Shown here: positions 37,548-47,157 of the stretch, in pieces | Layout: the number at the start of each line of letters is the position of its first letter | How positions within the stretch are numbered: position 1 is the stretch's first letter | Source of the DNA: Planctomycetota bacterium | Lineage (GTDB): Bacteria; Planctomycetota; UBA1135; GCA-002686595 | Assembly (NCBI GenBank): GCA_014237855.1 | Contig: JABACD010000005.1 | Span: 1 to 64,000, forward strand | Length of the DNA: 64,000 nucleotides | Direction: 5' to 3' | Made by a program: the position numbers and the translations under genes | Notes under the pieces: model-generated | What the model was told of the DNA's origin: nothing | What the model saw: only the letters and a program-made list of their open reading frames with translations | The model's database searches: none

Positions 37548-37745
37548 CTAGCGAGCCCCCATCAGTCGGCGCATCAGACGCCCCCAGGTCGGGGGCAGGA
37601 TGAGGCGGGTATTCAGTCGGCGTCTGGCAGCCGAGTCATTCTTGGCGTGCATGTGGCCACGGCTGGGTCGGTTTGCCGACACCTTGCCCGACTTGGACAC
37701 GCGGAAGCGTTTCTTGACAGCTCCCTTGGATTTCATCTTGGGCAT
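37548..37745 (-). CDS. rpmI: 50S ribosomal protein L35
   Basis: A 65-residue ribosomal protein with the conserved start MPKMKSKGAVKKRFRVSKSG and the ANRPSRGHMHAKNDSAARRR stretch. Starts at ATG 37745 with a good Shine-Dalgarno sequence (GAGAGGA, 6 bases before). A longer in-frame opening upstream to 38057 is not used, because the conserved L35 start is unmistakable. It follows a 208-bp structured intergenic region after infC. Confidence 0.97.
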   Translation of the reverse strand: MPKMKSKGAVKKRFRVSKSGKVSANRPSRGHMHAKNDSAARRRLNTRLILPPTWGRLMRRLMGAR

Positions 37746-37953
37746 CTTCGTTCCTCTCGTTGGGCAATAGCCCGCTGGAGACACCCCGCTCGCTGACATG
37801 CCTGGTCGCTTGCGGGAGCCAGGGCTGATTCCCACACCATGTGGGGCCCCGAACTTGGAGGGCAGAAGGATACGGATCTCAGGCAAGGGTGCAAGACCCT
37901 GAGGGCCCATCCGGCCGAATACTTCGACCGAGGGGGCCCTCACGGAGGATGAA
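37746..37953 (-). promoter_or_regulatory. Structured infC-rpmI intergenic region, possible L20 regulatory leader
   Basis: 208 bp without a gene but with clear RNA structure. A large imperfect hairpin occupies 37901-37941, just downstream of the infC stop. Its outer 8-bp perfect stem GAGGGCCC/GGGCCCTC encloses an inner stem CGG-C-CGAA / TTCG-A-CCG around a TAC loop. A second hairpin CCCACA/TGTGGG with a three-base loop lies at 37831-37845. In E. coli L20 represses rpmI translation by binding rRNA-like structures in exactly this gap. The position matches; binding itself is inference. Confidence 0.5.
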
Positions 37954-38655
37954 TCACTCCGAGGGCTTCTCCTGGGGCACAGCGCCCCCTGCTGCCGGCG
38001 CAGCAGTCGGGTTCGGAGCCGGCTTGGGGGCCTGGCTCGCCGGCGTGGGCTTGGCAACAGGAGTCCCTGGCTGACCTCCCACCGGGGTGCTGGAAGGCTT
38101 CTTCGTGGTCGTGCTTCCGGCGGTGCCCTTCGTTCCTGGCTTGGTCGGGAGGGGACTCAGGAGCATCGTCATCCGACGTCCCATCATCTTTGCCTTGGAC
38201 TCGATCTTGGCGACGTCGGCGAGAATCTCAATGACCTGATTCATCACCGCGTATCCATGCTCGGGGTGACGCATCTGCCTTCCTCGGAAGATGCAGACGA
38301 CCTGGACCTTGTGGCCGGCCAGGAGGAACTTGCGTCCCTGATCAAGTCGATAACCCAGGTCGTGCTTGTCGATTGCAGGTCGTACCCGCAATTCCTTCAG
38401 CTGTGAACTGGTCTTCTTGGAACCGCTCTTCTGCTCCCGCTTGCGGGTGTCGTACTTGAACTTGCCAAAGTCCAAGATCTTGCAGACAGGCGGTCGCGCT
38501 GTAGGCGAAACCTCGACCAGGTCGAGTTCAACTTCGTCCGCCATGCGTTGAGCTTCGCGCGTATTGATGATCCCTATCTGTTCACCCTTCTCATTGATGA
38601 GACGAACTTCGGGAACACGTATTTGTCGATTGCGACGGTAGTCTTGTGCCCTCAC
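37954..38655 (-). CDS. infC: Translation initiation factor IF-3 with Pro/Ala/Thr-rich tail
   Basis: A 233-residue IF-3, which prevents premature subunit joining and checks the start codon. Both lobes are complete: the N-domain (VPEVRLINEKGEQIGIINTR, VSPTARPPVCKILDFGKFKY) and the C-domain (LKELRVRPAIDKHDL, VVCIFRGRQMRHPEHG, MMGRRMTMLLSPLP). Residues about 170-233 are an added low-complexity tail rich in Pro, Ala, Thr and Lys. The start is GTG at 38655, with AAGGAG at 38660-38665 only four bases upstream. Rare starts are a known feature of infC, although here it is GTG and not AUU. The leader upstream carries two hairpins. Confidence 0.96.
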   Translation of the reverse strand: MRAQDYRRNRQIRVPEVRLINEKGEQIGIINTREAQRMADEVELDLVEVSPTARPPVCKILDFGKFKYDTRKREQKSGSKKTSSQLKELRVRPAIDKHDLGYRLDQGRKFLLAGHKVQVVCIFRGRQMRHPEHGYAVMNQVIEILADVAKIESKAKMMGRRMTMLLSPLPTKPGTKGTAGSTTTKKPSSTPVGGQPGTPVAKPTPASQAPKPAPNPTAAPAAGGAVPQEKPSE

Positions 38656-38659
38656 AGAT

Positions 38660-38665
38660 CTCCTT
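38660..38665 (-). promoter_or_regulatory. Ribosome binding site that fixes the infC GTG start
   Basis: AAGGAG on the minus strand lies four bases upstream of the GTG at 38655. This short spacing, with no ATG available before the conserved N-domain, supports GTG as the true IF-3 start. IF-3 discriminates against unusual starts in other bacteria, so a weak start could serve autoregulation. Confidence 0.6.
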
Positions 38666-38685
38666 GATCAAAGCCGTGGAATCAG

Positions 38686-38743
38686 TTGGAGCGGGCCGCT
38701 CCAACCAATGGTTCTGGTGCCCGGACCGGCGAAGTGCTTCACC
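38686..38743 (-). promoter_or_regulatory. Two hairpins in the aspS-infC gap (infC leader)
   Basis: On the minus strand: a wobble-containing hairpin GGTGAAG/CTTCGCC with a CA loop at 38728-38743, then an 8-bp perfect stem TTGGAGCG/CGCTCCAA with a three-base loop at 38686-38704, about 31 bases before the infC start. No U-tract follows the second stem, so a plain terminator is unlikely. A regulatory leader for infC, or processing and stability sites after aspS, would fit. The 173-bp gap has no gene. Confidence 0.45.
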
Positions 38744-38828
38744 AAGGCGTCCGAACGACCCTCTAGCCTAGCCGAGATGGCTGGTCTGCGCCACCGGGGC
38801 CTGAAACACCGCTCTTCCCTGGGGTGGC

Positions 38829-40640
38829 TCAGGACCCCGCTGCCTCCCCTTCTCGGGGATCGGTCTGGACCCCTGGGCGCAGCTGGATGTGGGTCTCCTC
38901 CATCTGGTTCTCCTGGACCGTGCTGGGCGCCTCGCACATCAGGTCGGAGGCCGAGGCGGTCTTGGGGAAGGGGATCACATCACGGATATTGTCGAGGCCA
39001 CAGGTCAGGGCGGTCAGGCGATCCAGCCCCACTGCAAAGCCCGCATGAGGCGGGGCTCCGTAAGAAAGCGCATCGAGGAAGAAGCCGAACTTGAGGCGCT
39101 GCTCCTCTTCATCGATGCCCAGGAGGTCAAAGACCTTCTGCTGCACATCGCCCCTGTGGATACGCACGGAGCCCGAGCCCAGCTCCCAACCATTCATGAC
39201 GAGGTCGTAGGCGCGGCTCGCAAGCTCTCCGGGGTCGCCGGCGAGGCTCCAGTCCTCGGGAGCCGTGAAGGGGTGATGGGAGGAGCTCCAGCGCTTCGAC
39301 TCCTCATCCCACTCGAACATCGGGAAGTGGGTTACCCAGAGCAGGTTCCACTGCCCCTCGGGAATCAGCTCCAGCTGCCTGCCCAGGTGCAGCCGAAGCT
39401 CACCCAGGACCTTCCAGGTGGTGTCCCGCCGATCCGCACAGAACAGCAGGAGGTCCTCCTGCCCGGCCCCCATCGCCTCGAGAAGCCTGGCGCCCTGGTC
39501 TCCCTCCGTCCAGCGGGCCATGGGGCCGGCGGCACCGCCTTCCTCTCCGGGCTTCCACCAGGCGAGGCCCTTGGCTCCGAACTCCTTGGCTCGCTTCTCC
39601 AGGGCCTTCATCTGACCCCGGCTGACCTTGGTCTTGCCACCCTCGACCACGATGCCCATCACTCGGCCACCGCTCTCCACACACCCCTTGAAGACCCCGA
39701 ACTCCGACTGCAGCGCCCAGTCGTCTGCAGCCTTCAGCTCCATCCCAAAGCGCGTGTCCGGCTTGTCGATCCCGAAGCGCTCCATGGCCTCCGCCCAGCG
39801 CATGCGCGGGAAGGGCAGGCTGAGCTCAACGTCCATGGCTTCCCGGAAGGTGGATTGCAGCACACGCTCCCACACGGCCCACACGTCCTCCTCCTCGACG
39901 AAGGACATCTCCATGTCGAGCTGGGTGAATTCCGGCTGGCGATCCGCACGCAGGTCCTCGTCGCGGAAGCAGCGAGCGACCTGGTAGTAACGGTCGAAGC
40001 CCGAGCACATCAGGATCTGCTTGAAGATCTGCGGGGACTGCGGCAAGGCGTAAAACTTGCCCGGGTGCACGCGGCTCGGCACCAGGTAGTCCCGGGCACC
40101 CTCGGGGGTCGCTCGATTCAAGACCGGGGTTTCGATATCGAGGAAGTCCTCTGCCTCGAAGCCACGCCGAATGGCCGAGATGAAGCGGGCTCGATGGGCC
40201 AAGTTGCGCTGCAAGGGCGTCCGCCGCAAGTCGACATACCGATAGCGCAAGCGAGTCTCGATGGCTGTATCGAGGTTGTCGATGACCTCGAAGGGAGGCA
40301 CCTTTGCTGCGGAGAGGATCTCTATCTTGTGAGCGACGACCTCAATCTCACCGGTGTCCAGATTCGCGTTGATGTTCTCCTCGCCACGGGCAGCCACCTC
40401 TCCGTGAATGGCAATGACGAACTCAGGCCCCACCTTGATCTCACCGACGAGATTCTCATCGATGACGATCTGGGTAACCCCATAGCGGTCGCGCACATCC
40501 AGGAAGTAGATCCCGCCGTGGTCGCGTCGACTGTCAACCCAACCGTTGATGCGGACGCTGTCTCCGACATTCTGGCTACGCAGTTCGCCACAGGTGTGAG
40601 TGCGTCGCCACTCGGCGGTCACGGTGGAGGTGGTGGTCAT
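38829..40640 (-). CDS. aspS: Aspartate-tRNA ligase (bacterial type)
   Basis: A 603-residue class II synthetase. The N-terminal anticodon-binding OB domain is INGWVDSRRDHGGIYFLDVR. The core follows: LRYRYVDLRRTPLQRNLAHR, TPVLNRATPEGARDYLVPSR, PQSPQIFKQILMCSGFDRYY, FRDEDLRADRQPEFTQLDME (motif 2), the bacterial-specific insertion domain with SRGQMKALEKRAKEFGAKGL, and motif 3 GFAVGLDRLTALTCG. The bacterial GAD-type insertion and length rule out the archaeal type. An ATG start at 40640 is followed by the full OB domain. An intrinsic terminator of the atp operon lies just upstream, so aspS likely has its own promoter in the 85 bp between. Confidence 0.97.
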   Translation of the reverse strand: MTTTSTVTAEWRRTHTCGELRSQNVGDSVRINGWVDSRRDHGGIYFLDVRDRYGVTQIVIDENLVGEIKVGPEFVIAIHGEVAARGEENINANLDTGEIEVVAHKIEILSAAKVPPFEVIDNLDTAIETRLRYRYVDLRRTPLQRNLAHRARFISAIRRGFEAEDFLDIETPVLNRATPEGARDYLVPSRVHPGKFYALPQSPQIFKQILMCSGFDRYYQVARCFRDEDLRADRQPEFTQLDMEMSFVEEEDVWAVWERVLQSTFREAMDVELSLPFPRMRWAEAMERFGIDKPDTRFGMELKAADDWALQSEFGVFKGCVESGGRVMGIVVEGGKTKVSRGQMKALEKRAKEFGAKGLAWWKPGEEGGAAGPMARWTEGDQGARLLEAMGAGQEDLLLFCADRRDTTWKVLGELRLHLGRQLELIPEGQWNLLWVTHFPMFEWDEESKRWSSSHHPFTAPEDWSLAGDPGELASRAYDLVMNGWELGSGSVRIHRGDVQQKVFDLLGIDEEEQRLKFGFFLDALSYGAPPHAGFAVGLDRLTALTCGLDNIRDVIPFPKTASASDLMCEAPSTVQENQMEETHIQLRPGVQTDPREGEAAGS

Positions 40641-40724
40641 TGAGCTCGTGATTTCTATCTTGGGTTGGAAGCGGACCGCCGGGGATGACGGTCAGCAGAG
40701 CGGGAACTCTATCCGCAGAAGGCC

Positions 40725-40757
40725 AAAATCTGAAAACCCCGATTATCGAGTTCGGGG
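40725..40757 (-). terminator. Rho-independent terminator of the atp operon
   Basis: On the minus strand: CCCCGA, a 9-base loop, TCGGGG (arms 40752-40757 and 40737-40742), followed directly by TTTTCAGATTTT. The outer G/C pair extends the stem. It lies about 110 bp after the atpC stop and before aspS, with the T-tracts in the correct orientation only for the minus strand. Confidence 0.75.
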
Positions 40758-40800
40758 CCTCCCCGGTCGTGAGTCAGCCTACTGCCCATTCACTCAACTG

Positions 40801-40854
40801 CCAGAACGAGGCGCGGCGACGCGCCCAGAGGGGCACGCCGCCGCGTGATTCTGG
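40801..40854 (-). other. Long hairpin after atpC
   Basis: Outer arms CCAGAA (40801-40806) and TTCTGG (40849-40854) and inner arms CGCGGCG (40812-40818) and CGCCGCG (40839-40845) form a nested stem starting about 15 bp after the atpC stop. No U-tract follows, so it is more likely a 3'-end stability element upstream of the true terminator at 40725-40757. Confidence 0.5.
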
Positions 40855-40869
40855 GTCGGTGTAAGCAGG

Positions 40870-41298
40870 CTACCTGGCGTGTCCCTTGACCTTGAGGCGC
40901 ATGAGAGCACGGTGCAGCGCCGCATTGGCGCGGGCTATATCGATCCTCGCCTCGTCGGCCGTCATGTCAGTGCGGCTGGGCTTCAGGCGCGCCCGAGCGC
41001 GCACTTCGGCCTCCTTGGCGCGCTCCTCGTCGATCTCCGAAGGCTCCTCGCCTGCCGGCGTGAGGATCCTCAGGGTGTTGTCGTGCACCTCGGCAAAGCC
41101 ACCAGCCACGAACAGGTCGTGGGACTGCTTGCCATCATTGAAGGTCAGATGCCCGGGGCCCAAGGCCGCGATCATCGCGGCGTGACGGGGAAAGACCCCC
41201 ATCGAGCCGTCGGTGGCAGGCACCTGCACTGACGTGGCCGTGGTGTCGATCAGCACCTTCTCGGGCGTGATGACTCGCAGGGTGAGTTCTTGGGCCAT
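40870..41298 (-). CDS. atpC: ATP synthase F1 epsilon subunit
   Basis: A 142-residue central-stalk subunit. The N-terminal beta-sandwich shows LTLRVITPEKVLIDTTATSV, GSMGVFPRHAAMIAALGPG and FVAGGFAEVHDNTLRILTP. The C-terminal helical hairpin, which inhibits rotation in many bacteria, covers residues about 90-142 (RAKEAEVRARARLKPS, ANAALHRALMRL). ATG start 39 bp after atpD. Last gene of the operon, as usual. Confidence 0.96.
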   Translation of the reverse strand: MAQELTLRVITPEKVLIDTTATSVQVPATDGSMGVFPRHAAMIAALGPGHLTFNDGKQSHDLFVAGGFAEVHDNTLRILTPAGEEPSEIDEERAKEAEVRARARLKPSRTDMTADEARIDIARANAALHRALMRLKVKGHAR

Positions 41299-41337
41299 TG
41301 TGTTTCCTTCCTAGATCCGTATCGAAGACGGGGAGAC

Positions 41338-42789
<1,452 letters not shown>

Positions 42790-42861
42790 CTATTGGGGTC
42801 GGTTGCCGGGAGACCCCGGCGACTCGGTGTGCGTTCTGATGGGTCTGGTTGTTCTGTTCGG

Positions 42862-43755
42862 TTACTTGAGAGCTTCCACGCCACCGACCAAGTCGAGCAA
42901 TTCCATGGTGATGCTCTCCTGTCGCAGGCGGTTGTACTGGCCCTTGAGTGCACCCTGCATGTCGGTTGCAGCATCGGTGGCGGCCTTCATCGAGGCGCGC
43001 CTCGATGCGTATTCTGAGGTGAGCGATTCCAGGAGCGCGTTGAAGATACGCACCTCGAGGTATCGCGGAATCAGCGAGTCGAAGATGGTCTCGGCGTCGG
43101 GCTCGAGGATCACGTCACTGGCTCCACCGGAGTCCTCTTGATCACCCTCGGAGGCCTGATCCTCGACGGGCAGGAAGGGCACCACGCGCGGCACATACCT
43201 GACCATCGTTTCGAAGGAAGTGTAGAGCAGCTCGACTCGCTTGTAGGCCCCCGAGAGGAAGGCCTCCACCAGGCGGTTTGAGGTGGCGGCCGCCTGCGAG
43301 AAATCGATCGACTCGAGAGGCGGCTCGACGAGGAAGGTCTCGACGTTCAGCCCCCGCTTCGAGAGGTACTGGAAGCCCTTTCGGCCGTAGACGAAGAAGT
43401 CGATGTCCTGCTCCTCGACACCAGCACTCTTCTGCACGACGAGCCAGCGCTCGAGCTCGGAAAAGAGATTGGTGTTGTACGCACCGCACAGTCCGCGGTC
43501 GGAGCTGACCAGCAGCACGCAGATCTTCTCGCCACTGCCCACGTTGAACAGCGGACGATCGAGCGCCTCAGGGCCGAGGACGGCGGCGAGGCCCTGGACC
43601 AGTCCGGCGATCTCCTCTGCGTAGGGACGCGAGGAGACAGCCCGATCCTGGAAGCGGCGGAGCTTGGTCGAGGCGACCATCTCCATCGCTCGGGTGATCT
43701 GCTTGATGTTGCCGACGGATTTGATCCGCAGGCGGAGTTCCTTGACGGAGGCCAT
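42862..43755 (-). CDS. atpG: ATP synthase F1 gamma subunit
   Basis: A 297-residue rotor shaft. The N-terminal coiled-coil helix ELRLRIKSVGNIKQITRAME and the C-terminal helix (SRRASMKAATDAATDMQG, YNRLRQESITMELLDLVGG) are conserved. Between them, residues about 195-225 hold an acidic, Gly/Ser-rich insertion (VEDQASEGDQEDSGGASDV) in the outer loop, where the family varies. ICVLLVSSDRGLCGAYNTNL is the central strand motif. Located between atpA and atpD. Confidence 0.97.
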   Translation of the reverse strand: MASVKELRLRIKSVGNIKQITRAMEMVASTKLRRFQDRAVSSRPYAEEIAGLVQGLAAVLGPEALDRPLFNVGSGEKICVLLVSSDRGLCGAYNTNLFSELERWLVVQKSAGVEEQDIDFFVYGRKGFQYLSKRGLNVETFLVEPPLESIDFSQAAATSNRLVEAFLSGAYKRVELLYTSFETMVRYVPRVVPFLPVEDQASEGDQEDSGGASDVILEPDAETIFDSLIPRYLEVRIFNALLESLTSEYASRRASMKAATDAATDMQGALKGQYNRLRQESITMELLDLVGGVEALK

Positions 43756-43801
43756 GTGCAGGTCCTCTGGACGTTCAGTTCAGGGAGGGGTGTTTGGTCG
43801 T

Positions 43802-45370
43802 CTAGAAGCCCATCTGGGAGCGAACCGTGGCGGCTGCTTCCTCGATGGCCTGCTTGCCCTCATCGGAGAGCTTGCCGGTGTTATTAATGTCCTCGCCGAC
43901 CTCGGGCTTGGAGTCCCGCATGAAGGCCAGGAAGGCACTCTCGAAGTTGCCGACCTCCTTGACGGGAACCGTATCAAGGGCTCCGGAGGTTCCGGCGTGC
44001 ACCATCATCACCTGGTCGGTGACATGGACAGGGGCGTACTGACCTTGCTTGAGGATCTCCACCAGGCGCTCACCACGGGTGAGGGTTGCCTGGGTGGCAG
44101 CATCAAGGTCCGACCCGAACTGGGCGAAGGCCGCCAGTTCGCGGTACTGGGCCAGGTTGATTCGCAGACCACCTGCAGCCTTCTTCATGCCAGGGATCTG
44201 GGCGGAGCCCCCCACGCGAGAGACCGAGATACCAGCGTTCACCGCCGGGCGAATGCCGGAGTTGAACAGGTTGGCCTCGAGGAAGATCTGACCGTCGGTG
44301 ATCGAGATCACGTTGGTCGGGATGTAGGCAGAGACGTCGCCCTCCTGGGTCTCGACGATCGGCAGCGCGGTGATCGAGCCACCACCGGCCTTGTAGCGGG
44401 GATTGATCTTCGGTGCATCATCCGAGAGCTTCGCCGAGCGCTCGAGCAGGCGGCTGTGCAGGTTGAAGACGTCGCCGGGGAAGGCCTCACGACCCGGGGG
44501 ACGGCGCAGCAGCAGCATCACCTGGCGATAGGCAAGAGCCTGCTTGTAGATGTCATCGTACATGATGACAACGTGTCTTCCCTCGTCCCTGAAGCGCTCG
44601 GCCATCGTGGTGCCGGCGTAGCAGGAGAGGTACTGCATGGAGGCCTCGTCGTTCGCCGAGGCCGAGACGACGATGGTGTACTTCATCGCGTCATGCTCCT
44701 CGAGACGACGCACCACATCCACCACAGTCGACTGCTTCTGCCCCACAGCAACGTAGATGCAGATGACCTGCTCGGAGTTGCTGGGGTCACCCCCGCCGGT
44801 GGTCTTCTGGCTGAGGATCGTGTCGATGCAGAGGGCTGTCTTGCCCGTCTGGCGGTCTCCAATGATCAGCTCTCGCTGGCCGCGGCCAACAGGGATCATG
44901 GCGTCGATGGCCTTGATGCCCGTCTGCACGGGCTCGCTCACCGGCTGGCGCTCCACCACCGAGGGAGCGGGCTGCTCGATGGGCAGGAAGTCATCCTCAC
45001 TGACCGTGAGGGCCCCCTTGCCGTCGATCGGGTCGCCGAGAGCATTGACCACACGGCCGAGCAAGCTCGGGCCGGTTGGCACCGAGATGATCCGGCCGGT
45101 GGCGCGCACCTCGTCACCCTCCTTGACCTCGGAGGCGTTTCCCAGGAGCACGCAGCCGACGTTGTCCTCTTCGAGGTTCAGCGCCACTCCACGGACATTG
45201 CCCGAGAACTCGAGGAGCTCGTTCATCATGCAGTCATCCAGGCCATAGACCCGGGCGACGCCGTCACCGACCGAGAGGACGGTGCCGACACTCTGCATCG
45301 AGGTCTCGCCCTGATACGACTCGATTTCCTTCTTGAGGATCGAAGTGACTTCAGCGGGTCGAAGATCCAT
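43802..45370 (-). CDS. atpA: ATP synthase F1 alpha subunit
   Basis: A 522-residue regulatory subunit. Walker [17 protein letters not shown] near residue 170, with preceding [56 protein letters not shown] and the alpha signature [18 protein letters not shown] are all present. The N-terminal part shows [16 protein letters not shown]. Full length, no anomalies. A plus-strand 654-residue frame opposite it is a shadow. Confidence 0.98.
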   Translation of the reverse strand: MDLRPAEVTSILKKEIESYQGETSMQSVGTVLSVGDGVARVYGLDDCMMNELLEFSGNVRGVALNLEEDNVGCVLLGNASEVKEGDEVRATGRIISVPTGPSLLGRVVNALGDPIDGKGALTVSEDDFLPIEQPAPSVVERQPVSEPVQTGIKAIDAMIPVGRGQRELIIGDRQTGKTALCIDTILSQKTTGGGDPSNSEQVICIYVAVGQKQSTVVDVVRRLEEHDAMKYTIVVSASANDEASMQYLSCYAGTTMAERFRDEGRHVVIMYDDIYKQALAYRQVMLLLRRPPGREAFPGDVFNLHSRLLERSAKLSDDAPKINPRYKAGGGSITALPIVETQEGDVSAYIPTNVISITDGQIFLEANLFNSGIRPAVNAGISVSRVGGSAQIPGMKKAAGGLRINLAQYRELAAFAQFGSDLDAATQATLTRGERLVEILKQGQYAPVHVTDQVMMVHAGTSGALDTVPVKEVGNFESAFLAFMRDSKPEVGEDINNTGKLSDEGKQAIEEAAATVRSQMGF

Positions 45371-45497
45371 CGTTGTACTTCCGTTGCTAGTTCTTGCCGC
45401 TCTTGGAGCAGCTGTCCGCGTGAGGTGGCGTCGATCAGTGCGATCGGCCGCCGGTTCGTGATTGGTTGGTTTCGGTCGAGAGATTGCCGGGCTGACT

Positions 45498-46052
45498 CTA
45501 GGAGTTCAGGGCCGGCAGCTCGCTCTCCATCATTTTCCTGCGAAGGCCCGCAAGGCGTCCCTTCACTGAGTAGTCGATCAGCCGGTTGTCGACGAAGACA
45601 CGCACACCTCCGACCAGGTCGGAGTTGATGCGATTCTCGAGCATGACTTCCTTGCCGAGTCTGGCGCCGATCGCGGCCGACAGCTCGGAGATCTCGTTGG
45701 CGCCGAGGGCCAGGGCACTCTCGACATGGCCCTCTACGGCACCGCGACTGGAGAGCCACTTGAGGCGAAAGGCAGCGCCCAGGTCCTTGAGGACCACCTC
45801 GCGGTTCTTGTCAAACAACAGGCCGATGAAGTTCCGCATCACCGGGTGACAGTCGCCCGTCACCTCGTCGAGCTTCGCACGACGGTCCTCCTGGGGAATC
45901 CGCGCGTCGAACAGCCAGGCACAAACAGTCTCGTCGGAGACCTCGTTCGTGACCTTCTCCACGTCAGCCCTGATCTGATCGACGACTCCTTGAGCGGTCG
46001 CCAATCCGAAGAGAGCCTCGGTGTAGCGGGTGGTGACAGGATCGATGATCAC
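45498..46052 (-). CDS. atpH: ATP synthase F1 delta subunit
   Basis: A 184-residue stator protein linking F1 to subunit b. The conserved start region [16 protein letters not shown] and the C-terminal [21 protein letters not shown] plus [10 protein letters not shown] are characteristic. The start is GTG at 46052, one base beyond the atpF stop, which gives a normal delta length; an upstream in-frame ATG would add about 29 residues of atpF antiphase sequence. Followed by a 127-bp gap before atpA. Confidence 0.93.
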   Translation of the reverse strand: MIIDPVTTRYTEALFGLATAQGVVDQIRADVEKVTNEVSDETVCAWLFDARIPQEDRRAKLDEVTGDCHPVMRNFIGLLFDKNREVVLKDLGAAFRLKWLSSRGAVEGHVESALALGANEISELSAAIGARLGKEVMLENRINSDLVGGVRVFVDNRLIDYSVKGRLAGLRRKMMESELPALNS

Positions 46053-46053
46053 C

Positions 46054-46599
46054 TCAAGACTCCTGCTTGGTGTGGCTGACGAGTTCATTGACCAGGCGAC
46101 GATCGTCCTCGGCATCGACACGACGCTTGAGGACCTCACCGGCAGCGGAGAGGCTCAGCTCCACGACCTGATCACGGATCGCGGCCAGGGCCTGATCCTT
46201 GGCGGTGTCGATGTCGGACTTCGCCCGCTCGCGCAGGGCGTCGGCCTCCTTCTTGGCCAGGTCGATGATCTCGTGCTCGCGCTTCTCGGCACGTTCACGC
46301 GCTTCGGAGAGCAGCTTGGCCGCTCCGGCCTGAGCCTCGCCGAGCTTGACCTCGACCTCGGCGCGGACCTTCTCGGCCTCCTGGTTGGCCTTCTCCGCGC
46401 TCTCGATGGCCGCAAAGGCCTGCTCGTCACGCTCGGCCAAGGCCGCTGCGATCGGGCCGAGCACGATCTTCCACATGAAGGGAAGTGCTATGGCGAAGAT
46501 GATCCACGTCCAGAGGGTCCCGCCAAACCCACCAGGGTCCATCGGGTTGAATTCAGTGCCACCTTCCGAGAGGAGGGTGAGGACGAAGAGGTTCTGCAT
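46054..46599 (-). CDS. atpF: ATP synthase Fo b subunit
   Basis: A 181-residue membrane-anchored stator stalk. One N-terminal TM (TLWTWIIFAIALPFMWKIVL) follows a short periplasmic segment. The rest is a long charged coiled coil (AIESAEKANQEAEKVRAEVEVKLGE in two parts, then AKKEADALRERAKSDIDTA) ending at the delta-binding helix. The ATG at 46599 (MQNLFVLTLL) is preferred over an upstream in-frame start at 46764 that would overlap non-coding sequence. Separated from atpE by 184 bp containing a perfect palindrome. Confidence 0.94.
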   Translation of the reverse strand: MQNLFVLTLLSEGGTEFNPMDPGGFGGTLWTWIIFAIALPFMWKIVLGPIAAALAERDEQAFAAIESAEKANQEAEKVRAEVEVKLGEAQAGAAKLLSEARERAEKREHEIIDLAKKEADALRERAKSDIDTAKDQALAAIRDQVVELSLSAAGEVLKRRVDAEDDRRLVNELVSHTKQES

Positions 46600-46618
46600 C
46601 ACGTCGATTCGAGGGGTT

Positions 46619-46636
46619 CGCTGAGTCGACTCAGCG
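46619..46636. repeat. Perfect 18-bp palindrome in the atpE-atpF gap
   Basis: CGCTGAGTCGACTCAGCG is identical to its own reverse complement, so it can form a hairpin or serve as a dimeric protein site. It lies about 20 bp upstream of the atpF start, within a 184-bp gap that holds no gene. It may adjust expression of b relative to c, since c is needed in many more copies. Confidence 0.55.
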
Positions 46637-46783
46637 GTTCGGCATCGGGCCAAGTTTGATTGGATGGGCCACAGAGCAACGCCAGGGAGGCGCAGCAACT
46701 CGCGGCTCTCGGAGAGGTCGGTCGCCGGGGAGCTCAAGCTCGAGCCCCCCGACCCGTTCCTCATCTGGAGGGTCGCGTTCTGT

Positions 46784-47032
46784 CTAGAGCACGATCAGGA
46801 GCGTCACCACCACGGCGAAGAGGGAGACACCCTCGATCAGCGCGGCGAGGATGATGGAGCCACCCTTGATGTCTCCGGCGGCTTCCGGCTGGCGGGCGAT
46901 GCCCTCGTTGGCGGAGGCGCCGATCTTGCCAATGCCGAGGCCGGCTCCGATGGCGACGATGCCTGCACCAATGCCTGCACCCATCTTGGCGACGTCCATG
47001 ACCGCTTCGGTTTCTTGAACGGGAAGGTTCAT
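46784..47032 (-). CDS. atpE: ATP synthase Fo c subunit
   Basis: An 82-residue ring protein with two TM helices. Helix 1 has the Gly repeat GAGIGAGIVAIGAGLGIGKIG, here split by position: residues 18-38. The loop ANEGIARQPEA is the universal polar loop. The ion-binding acid is E67 in LAALIEGVSLFAVVV. Around it there is no Gln in helix 1 and no Ser/Thr after Glu, unlike Na+-type rings, so proton coupling is favoured. An alternative start at M12 is possible. Confidence 0.95.
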   Translation of the reverse strand: MNLPVQETEAVMDVAKMGAGIGAGIVAIGAGLGIGKIGASANEGIARQPEAAGDIKGGSIILAALIEGVSLFAVVVTLLIVL

Positions 47033-47136
47033 TCTGCTCGTTTCTCCTGCTGGCGACCAGATGGCCGCAAGGGGGTTATTCGGGTTCTAAGTTAGGAACG
47101 GGAGGCCCCACCGATGGCGCGCCGCATGACGACGAG

Positions 47137-47148
47137 CCCTCCGGAGGG
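47137..47148 (-). repeat. 12-bp palindrome in the atpB-atpE gap
   Basis: CCCTCCGGAGGG, a perfect inverted repeat with no spacer, lies 9 bp after the atpB stop within the 125-bp gap before atpE. On the minus strand no U-rich run follows. Like the palindrome upstream of atpF it could influence mRNA stability between genes with different expression needs. Confidence 0.4.
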
Positions 47149-47157
47149 GTGTAGTAA

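Noticed and set aside
38889..40643. Plus-strand open frame of 584 codons opposite aspS
   Set aside because: aspS on the minus strand is complete with class II motifs; this frame is a shadow.
43664..45628. Plus-strand open frame of 654 codons opposite atpA
   Set aside because: Its length comes from high GC and the strong codon bias of atpA; no recognisable domain.
46784..47032. Sodium-type c-ring
   Set aside because: No Gln in helix 1 and no Ser/Thr next to the Glu, so the Na+-binding pattern is not met.
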